A stretch of DNA of 64,000 bases from NCBI GenBank assembly GCA_040387515.1, contig JAZKDP010000012.1, positions 1-64,000 on the forward strand, in the 5' to 3' direction. Position 1 is the stretch's first letter. Every line of letters starts with the position of its first letter. The notes beneath the pieces were generated by a model, which ran no database searches, was not told the DNA's origin, and saw nothing but the letters and a program-made list of their open reading frames with translations. A program made the translations under genes and the position numbers. Shown here in pieces: positions 25,664 through 33,917 of this stretch. This DNA comes from Methylotenera_A sp040387515 (GTDB lineage: Bacteria > Pseudomonadota > Gammaproteobacteria > Burkholderiales > Methylophilaceae).

Positions 25664-26962
25664 ATGAAAACAATGCAATATTTAATCGCTTTATTTATTA
25701 CGCTTTTGGCGTTTAATGCCAACGCTGCCGTTAAAATTAATCACTGGCAAACGACTTCTGGCAGCGATGTGTATTTTGTTGAAAATCATGATTTGCCGAT
25801 TATTGATATGAGTGTGAATTTTCCTGCAGGTAGTTCGCACGATAGCAAAGCGACTTCTGGCGTTGCGGGTGTCACCAAATATATGATGACGCTCGGCGCA
25901 GATGGCTTGAGTGAAGAGGCGATTACCAACCAGTTTGCGGATATTGGCGCTATTTTAGGCGGCGAGTTGGATTTAGATAGAGCGGCATTTAAGTTGCGCA
26001 CATTAACCAGTGAGCAAGCCAAGGCGTTGACTGTGTTCAATAAGATTTTGCATAAACCCGATTTTCCGCAAGCGATTTTAGAGCGTGAAAAAACACGCAT
26101 CATTGCGGGTTTGCAAGAGGCCGCAACTCAGCCAGAAAGCATTTCAAACAAGGCGTTTATGCAGGCTTTATACGGCGCGCATCCTTACAGTTTGGATGAA
26201 AGTGGTGAAGTTGACACGATTACAGCGATGAAGCGCGATGACTTAATCGCGTTTTATCAGCAATATTACAGCGCAAAAAGTGCCACAATCGCCTTGATAG
26301 GCGATATGACTGTAACGCAAGCACGTGAAATTGCAGAAAACGTATCGAAAGGTTTGCCACAAGGTGCGGCGGTTGCAAAAATCGCACAAGTGACACTACC
26401 AAGCGCCGCAAGCACACAAAACATTAATCACCCAGCCAGCCAATCGCATATTTTGTTGGGCTACCCAGGCGTGAAACGCGGTGATGCAGATTACTTTCCT
26501 TTATATGTGGGCAACTACATTTTAGGTGGCGGGGGTTTTGTGTCACGCTTAACCGAAGAGGTGCGCGAAAAACGTGGTTTGGTTTACAGCGTTTACAGCT
26601 ATTTTATGCCAATGGGCGAATTAGGCCCATTTCAAATTGGGTTGCAAACTAAAAGAGAGCAAGCAAATGATGCGCTTAAAGTGGTGAACGAAACCTTAGC
26701 CAAATTCATACAAAATGGTGTGACTGAAAAAGAGTTGAAAGCGGCTAAATCCAATATTATCGGCGGATTTCCGATGCGCATTGACAGTAACAATAAAATT
26801 TTAGATTACTTGAGTGTGATTGGATTTTACAAATTACCATTAACTTATTTAGACGATTTTAATAAAGAAGTGAATAAAGTGACGGCCGCGCAGATTAAGG
26901 ATGCTTTTAACCGCCGTATCAAACCAGATCATTTTGTATCAGTTATTGTTGGCGGCCAGTAA
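25664..26962 (+). CDS. M16 family peptidase-like protein (non-catalytic partner)
   Basis: A 432-residue secreted protein with a signal peptide (to about NANA, residue 21). The position of HxxEH is occupied by a sequence around SGVAGVTKYMMTLG, so it lacks the zinc ligands. It keeps the C-terminal substrate-binding motif with R and Y (VREKRGLVYSVYSYF, about 302-316) that in M16 heterodimers completes the active site of the partner. It follows the catalytic gene across the gap and has an AAGG-type ribosome binding site. Confidence 0.92.
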   Translation: MKTMQYLIALFITLLAFNANAAVKINHWQTTSGSDVYFVENHDLPIIDMSVNFPAGSSHDSKATSGVAGVTKYMMTLGADGLSEEAITNQFADIGAILGGELDLDRAAFKLRTLTSEQAKALTVFNKILHKPDFPQAILEREKTRIIAGLQEAATQPESISNKAFMQALYGAHPYSLDESGEVDTITAMKRDDLIAFYQQYYSAKSATIALIGDMTVTQAREIAENVSKGLPQGAAVAKIAQVTLPSAASTQNINHPASQSHILLGYPGVKRGDADYFPLYVGNYILGGGGFVSRLTEEVREKRGLVYSVYSYFMPMGELGPFQIGLQTKREQANDALKVVNETLAKFIQNGVTEKELKAAKSNIIGGFPMRIDSNNKILDYLSVIGFYKLPLTYLDDFNKEVNKVTAAQIKDAFNRRIKPDHFVSVIVGGQ

Positions 26963-27045
26963 AACAAACCTAATGCATCAAAATTAAGCCATAAAGCGGT
27001 AAAATAAGGTTTTGCACTCGACGATTAACTTGTCTATACAAAACC

Positions 27046-27624
27046 TTGTCTAAATCTAAACTTAACACCAAATCCGGCACTAAAACTGCCACCAATCAAA
27101 TTCGCATTAATGCCGGTGTTTGGCGTAGTCGTTTACTGAAGTTTCCTGATGCTGAAGGGTTGCGGCCTACGCCAGAGCGCGTTCGGCAAACCGTGTTTAA
27201 TTGGCTGGGGCAAGATTTAACCGGTAAAAACTGTTTGGATTTATTTGCAGGAACGGGCGCATTTGGATTTGAAGCATTATCACGGAATGCCAAAAGTGTG
27301 GTGATGGTAGAAAATGCGACCACAGCGTTTAAATCACTTTTGCAAAATAAAACACTATTAAATGCGCAGAATTGCCAAATGCATCATTTGGATGCGTTGC
27401 AGTTTTTAAGTCAGAATACGCAAAAATTTGACATTATCTTTTGCGATCCACCTTACAACAAAGATTGGATAAACAAGATTTTACCGCTGTTAAATCCGCA
27501 CCTTGCTGAGGATTGTATTGTGTATGTTGAGGCTGAATTTGAAGTGCTATCCAACGGTACTTGGCAAGTCATCAAGCAAAATAAAGCAGGCAACGTCTAC
27601 TATCATTTGTTAAAATCGGTTTAA
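27046..27624 (+). CDS. rsmD: 16S rRNA (guanine966-N2)-methyltransferase
   Basis: RsmD methylates G966 of 16S rRNA. The 192-residue product has the RPTPERVRQTVFNWL motif (about residues 41-55), the SAM loop LDLFAGTGAFGFEA (about 65-78) and the catalytic DPPYN (about 134-138). It starts with TTG. It is followed by coaD 42 bp downstream, the usual rsmD-coaD pairing. Confidence 0.95.
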   Translation: MSKSKLNTKSGTKTATNQIRINAGVWRSRLLKFPDAEGLRPTPERVRQTVFNWLGQDLTGKNCLDLFAGTGAFGFEALSRNAKSVVMVENATTAFKSLLQNKTLLNAQNCQMHHLDALQFLSQNTQKFDIIFCDPPYNKDWINKILPLLNPHLAEDCIVYVEAEFEVLSNGTWQVIKQNKAGNVYYHLLKSV

Positions 27625-27666
27625 GTTTCTTCATATTGAATGTTGCACTGATTAAAGGTCAATTTA

Positions 27667-28158
27667 ATGAGCAAAACCCGTATTGCTGTTTATCCAGGAA
27701 CATTTGACCCCATTACTTTAGGTCATGAAGATATTGTGCATCGCGCGGCTAATTTGTTTGATGAGTTAATCGTGGCCGTTGCGGCTAGTACCAATAAAAG
27801 TACCTTGTTTAGTCTAGAAGAGCGTGTCGCACTTGCGCAAAGTGGTTTTAAAAAGGCCAGCAATATTAAAGTAGTTGGATTCAGTGGTTTGTTAATGCAG
27901 TTTGTGCAAGATCAAGGCGCGCAAATGGTGATTCGCGGCTTGCGCGCTGCTAGCGATTTTGAATACGAATTTCAATTGGCGGGAATGAATCGCAAGCTTT
28001 ATCCAAAATTAGAAACCCTGTTTTTAACGCCGTCTGAGCAATATATGTTTGTTTCAAGCAGCCTTGTGCGTGAAGTCGCCAAATTGGGTGGTGATGTGCA
28101 TCAGTTTGTTTCATCCACGGTTGAAGATGCCATTATTCAAAAGCTGAATAAAGCTTAA
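27667..28158 (+). CDS. coaD: Phosphopantetheine adenylyltransferase
   Basis: CoaD makes dephospho-CoA from 4'-phosphopantetheine and ATP. The 163 residues match the family. The nucleotidyltransferase motif GTFDPITLGHEDI (TxGH, about residues 10-22), VIRGLRAASDFEYE (about 88-101) and the late SSSLVREVA are all present. It is followed 5 bp later by a ferredoxin gene, a frequent proteobacterial neighbour. Confidence 0.97.
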   Translation: MSKTRIAVYPGTFDPITLGHEDIVHRAANLFDELIVAVAASTNKSTLFSLEERVALAQSGFKKASNIKVVGFSGLLMQFVQDQGAQMVIRGLRAASDFEYEFQLAGMNRKLYPKLETLFLTPSEQYMFVSSSLVREVAKLGGDVHQFVSSTVEDAIIQKLNKA

Positions 28159-28163
28159 TAAAC

Positions 28164-28421
28164 ATGGCGCTTTTTATAACAGATGAATGTATTAATTGCG
28201 ATGTTTGTGAGCCAGAATGTCCGAATGAGGCGATTTATCAAGGTCAGGAAATTTACGAAATTAATCCAAATTTGTGCACAGAATGTGTAGGGCATTTTGA
28301 TGCGCCGCAATGTGTGGCAGTGTGTCCGGTGAGTTGCATCCCGCTTAATCCAGATGTAGTGGAGACGCAAGAGCAGTTGTTGGATAAGTATTATCGACTC
28401 ACACTGTTAAAAACAGCCTAA
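28164..28421 (+). CDS. 2[4Fe-4S] ferredoxin, YfhL-like
   Basis: An 85-residue electron carrier with two cysteine clusters: CINCDVCEPECP (residues 11-22), and CTECVGHF followed by QCVAVCPVSC (about 38-60). The 8-residue insertion between the second and third cysteine of the second cluster is characteristic of the Alvin/YfhL-type ferredoxins. It lies directly behind coaD, in the same order as in many betaproteobacteria. Redox partners cannot be predicted. Confidence 0.93.
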   Translation: MALFITDECINCDVCEPECPNEAIYQGQEIYEINPNLCTECVGHFDAPQCVAVCPVSCIPLNPDVVETQEQLLDKYYRLTLLKTA

Positions 28422-28457
28422 AAATAATGAATCTACAAAGTTTAAGGAGAGTTTGAA

Positions 28458-28859
28458 ATGAGAATTTTGCACACCATGCTGCGCGTCGGCAACTTAGAGC
28501 AGTCTATTAATTTCTACACCAAAGTATTAGGCATGAAGCTGATTCGCCAACAAGATTATCCTGATGGTGAATTTACGCTGGCATTTGTGGGTTATGGTAA
28601 TGAGTACGATAACAGCGTACTTGAGCTTACCTACAATTATGGCAAAACCAGCTACGAAATGGGCGGCGCATATGGCCACATGGCCTTAGAGGTGGATGAT
28701 GCTTATAAAGCCTGTGAGCAAGTAAAATCGGCGGGCGGAAAAGTGATTCGTGAAGCAGGGCCGATGAAACACGGCACGATTGTGATTGCTTTTATTGAGG
28801 ATCCTGATGGCTATAAAATTGAGTTTATTCAAAAAGGCAGTATCGAATATCCAAGATAG
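28458..28859 (+). CDS. gloA: Lactoylglutathione lyase (glyoxalase I)
   Basis: GloA isomerises the methylglyoxal-glutathione hemithioacetal to S-lactoylglutathione. The metal ligands expected in the family can be placed: His5 (RILHTM), Glu in VLELTYNYG (about 56), His in AYGHMALEV (about 74) and Glu in YKIEFIQ (about 122). The 133 residues fit the short bacterial, Ni-type enzymes. A GGAGAG ribosome binding site precedes the ATG. It follows the ferredoxin gene by 36 bp. Confidence 0.96.
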   Translation: MRILHTMLRVGNLEQSINFYTKVLGMKLIRQQDYPDGEFTLAFVGYGNEYDNSVLELTYNYGKTSYEMGGAYGHMALEVDDAYKACEQVKSAGGKVIREAGPMKHGTIVIAFIEDPDGYKIEFIQKGSIEYPR

Positions 28860-28889
28860 CGAATGAGTTAGGTCAATATTGATACAAAT

Positions 28890-29153
28890 ATGACTGACAA
28901 TAAGCAACAACTGAGAATCGCAGTGCAAGCCGCTTTAGATGGCGATTGGGAAACTTCGCACAATATCGCGCAAGATTATTCTGACGCCACCGCCAATTGG
29001 TTACATGCGGTACTTCATAAAATAGAAGGTGACGTAGGGAATAGTCACTATTGGTATGCACGTGCTTTTAATGACGGTGCAGAAGCTAGAAAATATGCGG
29101 ACTTTAAAGATGTACGAGATGAGCTAACTGCAATCTTGAATAATTTAAGCTAG
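28890..29153 (+). CDS. Small hypothetical protein, helical
   Basis: An 87-residue acidic soluble protein I do not recognise by name. It begins with MTDNKQQLRIAVQAALDGDW and has a SEL1/TPR-like helical look (GDVGNSHYWYARAFNDG, about residues 48-64), which suggests one or two helix-turn-helix repeats. Codon use and the 30-bp spacing behind gloA support a real gene. The function is unknown. Confidence 0.75.
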   Translation: MTDNKQQLRIAVQAALDGDWETSHNIAQDYSDATANWLHAVLHKIEGDVGNSHYWYARAFNDGAEARKYADFKDVRDELTAILNNLS

Positions 29154-29179
29154 GTTTTTAATTAAGCGTTTTAAATTGA

Positions 29180-29218
29180 ATGCCCAGCAAGCTTGATACT
29201 CATTGTTTTGCTGGGCAT
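29180..29218. terminator. Hairpin between convergent genes
   Basis: ATGCCCAGCAA (29180-29190) and TTGCTGGGCAT (29208-29218) form a perfect 11-bp stem with a 17-base loop. There is no long T-run, so it is a terminator-like structure serving the convergent genes at 28890-29153 and 29238-29912. Confidence 0.6.
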
Positions 29219-29237
29219 GGTTCAAATAGACGAGGTT

Positions 29238-29912
29238 TTAAACGTTGATTGCGCTAGTTCGATTTAATGGAAAAACATTGTGTTTTTGCGCATCGATTTT
29301 GCTCACAAAAAATACCTGTGCCAAACGCGAGTCTTTTAAGGTTTTGCCAAAAAACTGGTTCGCTGCATGATAATGGCGACCTTCATATAAAATCAGCGTG
29401 TTATATACATTATTCACGCGCACGATTTCGTCAAACATATCGTGATAAGCCGTATCCATTGCGATTTTTCCCGCTTCAAAACGTTTATCGTTATCTTTTA
29501 ATGCTTGTTCATATTTTGCAGCATCAAAGTTTTTATTGGGCTTGTATAACGAGGTGCCAGCATCTAGCGGCGCATTTGGCGATAAATATAATACCGCCGC
29601 AAAAATGGTGTTGCTATCCGTATGAATCACGCCACGATCATATTCTGCCGAAACGCTTTGAAAGCTCGTTGTAATCGCCCAGCGCATGTGATCGTGTTCA
29701 GTATTATGAAATACCGACACAATTTTGCTGCAGACTTTTTCAAATAAAGGTTTGTTGATAATCGACAAATCTTTAGTGCGGCAACCAGGAAACACGTACT
29801 TTGCATCTTTTAATTCACGCCGAAACTGATATTTTTGACTGAGCGCGAATTGACGCACCGCATCAGGATTTTCGTAAAAATTTTCAATGATGGTGACAGG
29901 ATATAAATTCAT
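29238..29912 (-). CDS. 2OG-Fe(II) oxygenase-like protein (DUF6445 type)
   Basis: A 224-residue protein with a possible double-stranded beta-helix iron site: HTD (HxD pair, about residues 97-99), a distal His in GRHYHAANQFFG (about 178-189) and an Arg in SRLAQVFFV (about 194-202) that could bind the 2-oxoglutarate carboxylate. The N-terminus MNLYPVTIIENFYENPDAVR resembles the start of DUF6445 proteins. It is a single gene with unknown substrate. The family call is from pattern memory. Confidence 0.65.
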   Translation of the reverse strand: MNLYPVTIIENFYENPDAVRQFALSQKYQFRRELKDAKYVFPGCRTKDLSIINKPLFEKVCSKIVSVFHNTEHDHMRWAITTSFQSVSAEYDRGVIHTDSNTIFAAVLYLSPNAPLDAGTSLYKPNKNFDAAKYEQALKDNDKRFEAGKIAMDTAYHDMFDEIVRVNNVYNTLILYEGRHYHAANQFFGKTLKDSRLAQVFFVSKIDAQKHNVFPLNRTSAINV

Positions 29913-30102
29913 GAGAATGCTTAAATAACAAATTAAGATACGCGCTTGCCTATATAAACGCAGTTGCAGTATATCTTGCGATTTGTTTTTTATCTAGTTG
30001 ATATATGTAGGTGCGAGAAGAGATGGTTATGGGTCAATAATATTAGCGATTAGCCACTAACTCTCTATGCACAGTACTTTATTGATGTCTCATACACAAA
30101 AA

Positions 30103-30124
30103 AATGCCCGCAATTGCGGGCAAA
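30103..30124 (-). terminator. Intrinsic terminator after the small secreted protein gene
   Basis: TGCCCGC (30105-30111), AATT loop, GCGGGCA (30116-30122). On the minus strand the stem is followed by a run of seven T, a strong rho-independent terminator. It ends the gene at 30154-30507, 32 bp upstream. Confidence 0.9.
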
Positions 30125-30153
30125 ATCTATTCACAAAATGGTGTCAGACTAAA

Positions 30154-30507
30154 TTAAGCTGCATCCGATAACGTCACGTATCTCATTTGGCCATTAATCA
30201 ACACAAAGCTTGCATCCATCATGCCACGCGCCTTCAAAACAGCATCGCGGTAAACCCAAATAACACCTGCAACATCACCTGCTGCATTTTTCATCATCAC
30301 AATTTCGTCTGGCTTACCAAAATTGCTTGCTAGTTGATTCGGTGATGTATTTTCCAACACATCCTGAAATTTAATTGATGACATGACTTTGCCATCATGT
30401 GCAGCGTTTTGGTTAAAGCCTGAAGCATTGGCTTTAAAAGAGCCAAATGCCAAAGTTGTTAATACCAAGGCGCCAAGAAAAATACTCTTTGTTAATGCTC
30501 TTTTCAT
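30154..30507 (-). CDS. Small secreted protein of unknown function
   Basis: A 117-residue product with a signal peptide (MKRALTKSIFLGALVLTTLA, then SFKANA). The mature part is about 90 residues with a central NFGKPDEIVMMKNAAGD patch. The start at 30507 is preferred because an in-frame ATG at 30522 lies within the GGAGATAATAAAA ribosome-binding leader. No cysteines are seen in the mature part. It is a single gene with its own strong terminator, suggesting independent, possibly high, expression. The function is unknown. Confidence 0.75.
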   Translation of the reverse strand: MKRALTKSIFLGALVLTTLAFGSFKANASGFNQNAAHDGKVMSSIKFQDVLENTSPNQLASNFGKPDEIVMMKNAAGDVAGVIWVYRDAVLKARGMMDASFVLINGQMRYVTLSDAA

Positions 30508-30777
30508 TTTTATTATCTCCATTTAATTAAGTTAAATGAATAATATCAAAGAGATATGTCAGTTAGATGACGCGCGTGTAACCTAAATGTAAGTGGTCAA
30601 TATTTAAAGTTAATGAATTGTTAATGAGTGGAAATAAAACATATAAATTTAAAATCTGCAATTATTAAGTTTTAAAAATCGGTTAAAGGATGCTTAAAGC
30701 AAACGCATGGACAAATCATGATTGAAATCTGGCTTATTACGTATGGTTAAGTAATATGGCGTAACGCGTTATTTAAT

Positions 30778-31791
30778 CTACGACTCAACATGTTTAGAAA
30801 AATGTGCAGCCACCAAAGCGTGCTGTTGGCTAGGGTTAAGAAAAGTCCAGGCAACGATGCGGCTTTGCTTTTGGCCTTGCGCCATTTCTATCGTATTTAC
30901 TTTTAATGCATTCGCTTTTTTAAGCGTACGGTAAATACTGGGCAAACTAGCCGCTTTTGAGACAAGCGTAGTAAACCACAGGCACTGCGTTGCAAATTGC
31001 TTACTTTCGTTAATCATCGTGGTCACAAAAGCTTCTTCGCCGCCTTCACAATATAGTTCTGCGCTTTGGCCACCAAAATTCAATATCGTCGATTTTTTAT
31101 CTGCCGCATGTTTGGCTGATTGTTTGCCAAGACCTTGCCATTTACGCTTAGTGCCTGCTTGCGCTTCTTCTAACGAGCCATGAAAAGGTGGGTTACACAT
31201 TGTTAAGGCAAAAGCCTCATCTTGACGAATAATGCCTTTAAAAATAGAGGGTGGTGAAGTTTGCAGTCGAAGTTCGATTGCATTTGAAAGCGTGTTCGCA
31301 TCAATGATATGTTGCGCATTTTGTAAGGCTTTCGCCTCAATATCTGCTCCTACAAAATACCAACCATATTCGCGATTGCCAATTAAAGGGTAAATCATAT
31401 TGGCACCCACACCAATATCTAACACACGTACACATTCACCAATTGATGTTTGACCGCCATTAAGTTCGTTAAGCAAATCGGCAAGATAATGCAAATAATC
31501 TGCGCGGCCAGGAATCGGCGGGCAAAGATACTGATTGGGAATATCCCAATCAGACACCCCATAAAACTGCTTTAACAATGCTTGATTTAATGCTCTAACC
31601 GCTTGCGGATTGGAAAAGTCGATAGAAGCATCACCATATTCGTTCAGCCGCACATACTGCGCCAATGTTGCGCTTGCTTGCGTAAGCTGGTCAAAATCAT
31701 ATCGCTCACGATGTTTATTGCGCGGATGTAGCTTAAGTTTGCTGTTATCGGGTTTCACTAATTTGGTTAAAACATGTTTAAAACGAGCCAC
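30778..31791 (-). CDS. rlmF: 23S rRNA (adenine1618-N6)-methyltransferase
   Basis: RlmF methylates A1618 of 23S rRNA. The 337-residue product has the family N-terminal LHPRNKHRERYDFDQL (about residues 21-36), the SAM-binding VLDIGVGANMIYPLIG (about 124-139) and the catalytic NPPF in MCNPPFHGS (about 200). It is a single gene with 344 bp of non-coding sequence upstream. Confidence 0.94.
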   Translation of the reverse strand: MARFKHVLTKLVKPDNSKLKLHPRNKHRERYDFDQLTQASATLAQYVRLNEYGDASIDFSNPQAVRALNQALLKQFYGVSDWDIPNQYLCPPIPGRADYLHYLADLLNELNGGQTSIGECVRVLDIGVGANMIYPLIGNREYGWYFVGADIEAKALQNAQHIIDANTLSNAIELRLQTSPPSIFKGIIRQDEAFALTMCNPPFHGSLEEAQAGTKRKWQGLGKQSAKHAADKKSTILNFGGQSAELYCEGGEEAFVTTMINESKQFATQCLWFTTLVSKAASLPSIYRTLKKANALKVNTIEMAQGQKQSRIVAWTFLNPSQQHALVAAHFSKHVES

Positions 31792-32135
31792 AGAATAACA
31801 CTTAACTTAGATTATTCAGCTACTTAAGCCAATTAAAATCTGAAATATATACGTTTGTATGTGCTTGTATTGACCGTGTTTACATTAATATTATTGATTA
31901 AGTATGAACCTAATTGAGATTAGTTAATCTGTAAAAGAAATCGTCTTATCAGATATTGATAGACACATTTTTGCGCAATACGGATGAAACTAAACAAACG
32001 GTGAATAATAAAATAGAGTCGTTGTGAAAATAATTTTTTTCAAATAGAATGCATTCGGGTTTTTGTAATCAACAATACGCTTGTTTAAATAAAAACCTGT
32101 TCCAATTCTTACTACGCAATATGTAAAATCAAACC
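31792..32135. other. AT-rich intergenic region, no gene seen
   Basis: 344 bp between rlmF and a small membrane protein gene. I see only AT-rich sequence with no open frame above 60 codons and no clear repeat. It must hold the rlmF promoter on the minus strand. A TAAAAT hexamer about 15 bp before the ATG at 32136 might be a -10 box, but no matching -35 is clear. Confidence 0.6.
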
Positions 32136-32468
32136 ATGAGATACAATTTAAATTCAGTTAGTCTACAAATAAGGCTGTTATTTTTAACAGTCTTATTGGC
32201 TGTGGCTGGGTTTTCCTTGGTTTCACACTATTCTGATACTTCTTCTTATACAGAAGATACTAATAGGATTCGTTTTGTTTCCGGGCAAGAGTTCAATGGT
32301 GATTCAGAACCACCAATAGAAAATCAGCATTCTACTGATGCCTTGATTTTAAGTTTACTGTTGATCTTGGCAAATGTTTTTGCCGTTACGTTTGTTTGTT
32401 CTAAGAGCATTACGCCTCGCCTTACTTTTTTATACCACATCCGTCCTCGTTCTCCCCCGTTCCTTTAG
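32136..32468 (+). CDS. Small membrane protein of unknown function
   Basis: A 110-residue product with two hydrophobic segments (about residues 11-28 and 68-88) and a hydrophilic loop between them rich in Ser, Thr, Asp and Glu (about 30-66). The C-terminus ends RPRSPPFL. It precedes the RND efflux operon by 342 bp in the same direction. Small membrane proteins with proline-rich ends occur near metal-efflux operons, but I cannot show a relationship. It might not be a real gene. Confidence 0.45.
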   Translation: MRYNLNSVSLQIRLLFLTVLLAVAGFSLVSHYSDTSSYTEDTNRIRFVSGQEFNGDSEPPIENQHSTDALILSLLLILANVFAVTFVCSKSITPRLTFLYHIRPRSPPFL

Positions 32469-32810
32469 TCCCAAAACAGATTCTCACATTGGGTGCACGC
32501 TACTAACCTGATTTTTAATCAGTGCTGTGCGCGGTTTAGTGTGTCATTTTTTCTTGAGTAGTACCAAATAATCCGTACAGTTTTATGCTGCTTACTGGTT
32601 TCGATTACTCAAAAATCAATACTCACTAATTCTTAAAGCCTAATTGCCATCTGTTTGTATCCAATTTCAAGCGAAATTGCGCCTCATCACGCCTGTTATA
32701 TAGATTTTTATAGCCTGAGTGTTGATGGTTTGCGGTAGTAATTTACTTGGCTAGAGACGATTAAAGTGGAATATCCAGCTTCCTCTTTGTTTATATTTTT
32801 TTAAATAGAA
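32469..32810. other. Intergenic region upstream of the RND operon
   Basis: 342 bp with no convincing gene. A small hairpin, CTGATT-TTT-AATCAG (32508-32522), lies 39 bp after the preceding stop, and TTGAGTA (32554-32560) is repeated inverted as TACTCAA (32606-32612). The region must hold the promoter of the efflux operon. I see no recognisable regulator gene or site. Confidence 0.5.
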
Positions 32811-33899
32811 ATGAATATGATTAATAAATTATTTGTAGGTTTAGGCCTGTCAGTGTTGCTTCTTAGCGCTTGCCATCATTCAGAAGAGCCGAAAGAAGAA
32901 TTACTTAAATTAGAGGTCACGCAGCCACTGCGTAAAGATACCTCAATCACCAAAGAGTACGTCAGCCAGATTCATGCATTCAAGCATATTGAATTAAGAG
33001 CGCTAGAGCGGGGTTATGTACAAAAAATTTACGTGGATGAAGGGCAGACGGTCAACCAAGGTCAACGTATGTTCAAAATTATGCCGAATTTGTATGAAGT
33101 CGAATTGCAAAAAGCAAAGGCTGAAGCTGAAATGGTGCGTATCGAATATCAAAATACAAAAGCGCTCAACGACAAAAACATTGTGTCGCCCAATGAACTG
33201 TCTTTAGCAAAAGCCAAGCTGGATAAAGCCAGTGCAGAAGTGAATCTTGCACAAACTCATCTGAATTTTACCAATATCAACGCGCCTTTTAGCGGCATTA
33301 TGGATCGTTTTAGTGTGAGAAACGGTAGCTTGGTAGCTGAAGGTGATTTATTAAGCACACTGTCTGATATCAGCAAAATGTGGGTTTATTTTAATGTGCC
33401 TGAGTCTGAATATTTGGATTACAAAACCAACAGAGTTGACCAGAACCCAGTAAAAGTGCACTTGAAAATGGCAAATGGCCAAATATTCGATCAGGAAGGA
33501 AAAGTCGAAACCATCGAGGCCGATTTTGACAACAAAACTGGCAATATCGAATTCAGGGCGGTTTTCCCAAACCCCAAGCAAATTCTTAGGCATGGTGAAA
33601 CAGGCAACATTCTCATTGATCTTCCTTACAAAAATGCGTTGATCATTCCGCAGAAAGCCACGTTTGAGATTCTGGATAAGCTCTATGTTTACGTGGTGAA
33701 CAAAGAAAATAAATTAGAGCAAAGGCTAATCACGGTCGCAGCAGAACTGCCGAATGTATTCATTGTAAAAAGCGGTTTAAAAGCAGACGACATGGTGCTT
33801 CTGGAGGGACTGCGCAAGGTACACAACGGAGAAAAAATTGAGTTGAATGTTCAGTCGGCCGAAAAAGTTATTTCACAATTAAATCTGCATGCTGAATAG
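32811..33899 (+). CDS. RND efflux periplasmic adaptor (membrane fusion lipoprotein)
   Basis: It bridges the inner-membrane pump and the outer-membrane channel. The 362-residue product has a lipoprotein signal with lipobox LLSAC (Cys21), the conserved N-terminal sequence ITKEYVSQIHAFKHIELRA, a coiled-coil hairpin (about residues 95-145), the barrel-like NINAPFSGIMDRF and a C-terminal beta domain. Its wording (VDEGQTVNQGQRMFKIMP, RHGETGNILIDLP) is close to what I know of Bacteroidetes adaptors. It is first in the three-gene operon, 18 bp before the pump. Confidence 0.92.
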   Translation: MNMINKLFVGLGLSVLLLSACHHSEEPKEELLKLEVTQPLRKDTSITKEYVSQIHAFKHIELRALERGYVQKIYVDEGQTVNQGQRMFKIMPNLYEVELQKAKAEAEMVRIEYQNTKALNDKNIVSPNELSLAKAKLDKASAEVNLAQTHLNFTNINAPFSGIMDRFSVRNGSLVAEGDLLSTLSDISKMWVYFNVPESEYLDYKTNRVDQNPVKVHLKMANGQIFDQEGKVETIEADFDNKTGNIEFRAVFPNPKQILRHGETGNILIDLPYKNALIIPQKATFEILDKLYVYVVNKENKLEQRLITVAAELPNVFIVKSGLKADDMVLLEGLRKVHNGEKIELNVQSAEKVISQLNLHAE

Positions 33900-33917
33900 T
33901 GAAAGAAGAAACTAACC

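Noticed and set aside
30523..30777. Possible small gene between the secreted protein and rlmF
   Set aside because: I see only AT-rich sequence with no convincing start and ribosome binding site.
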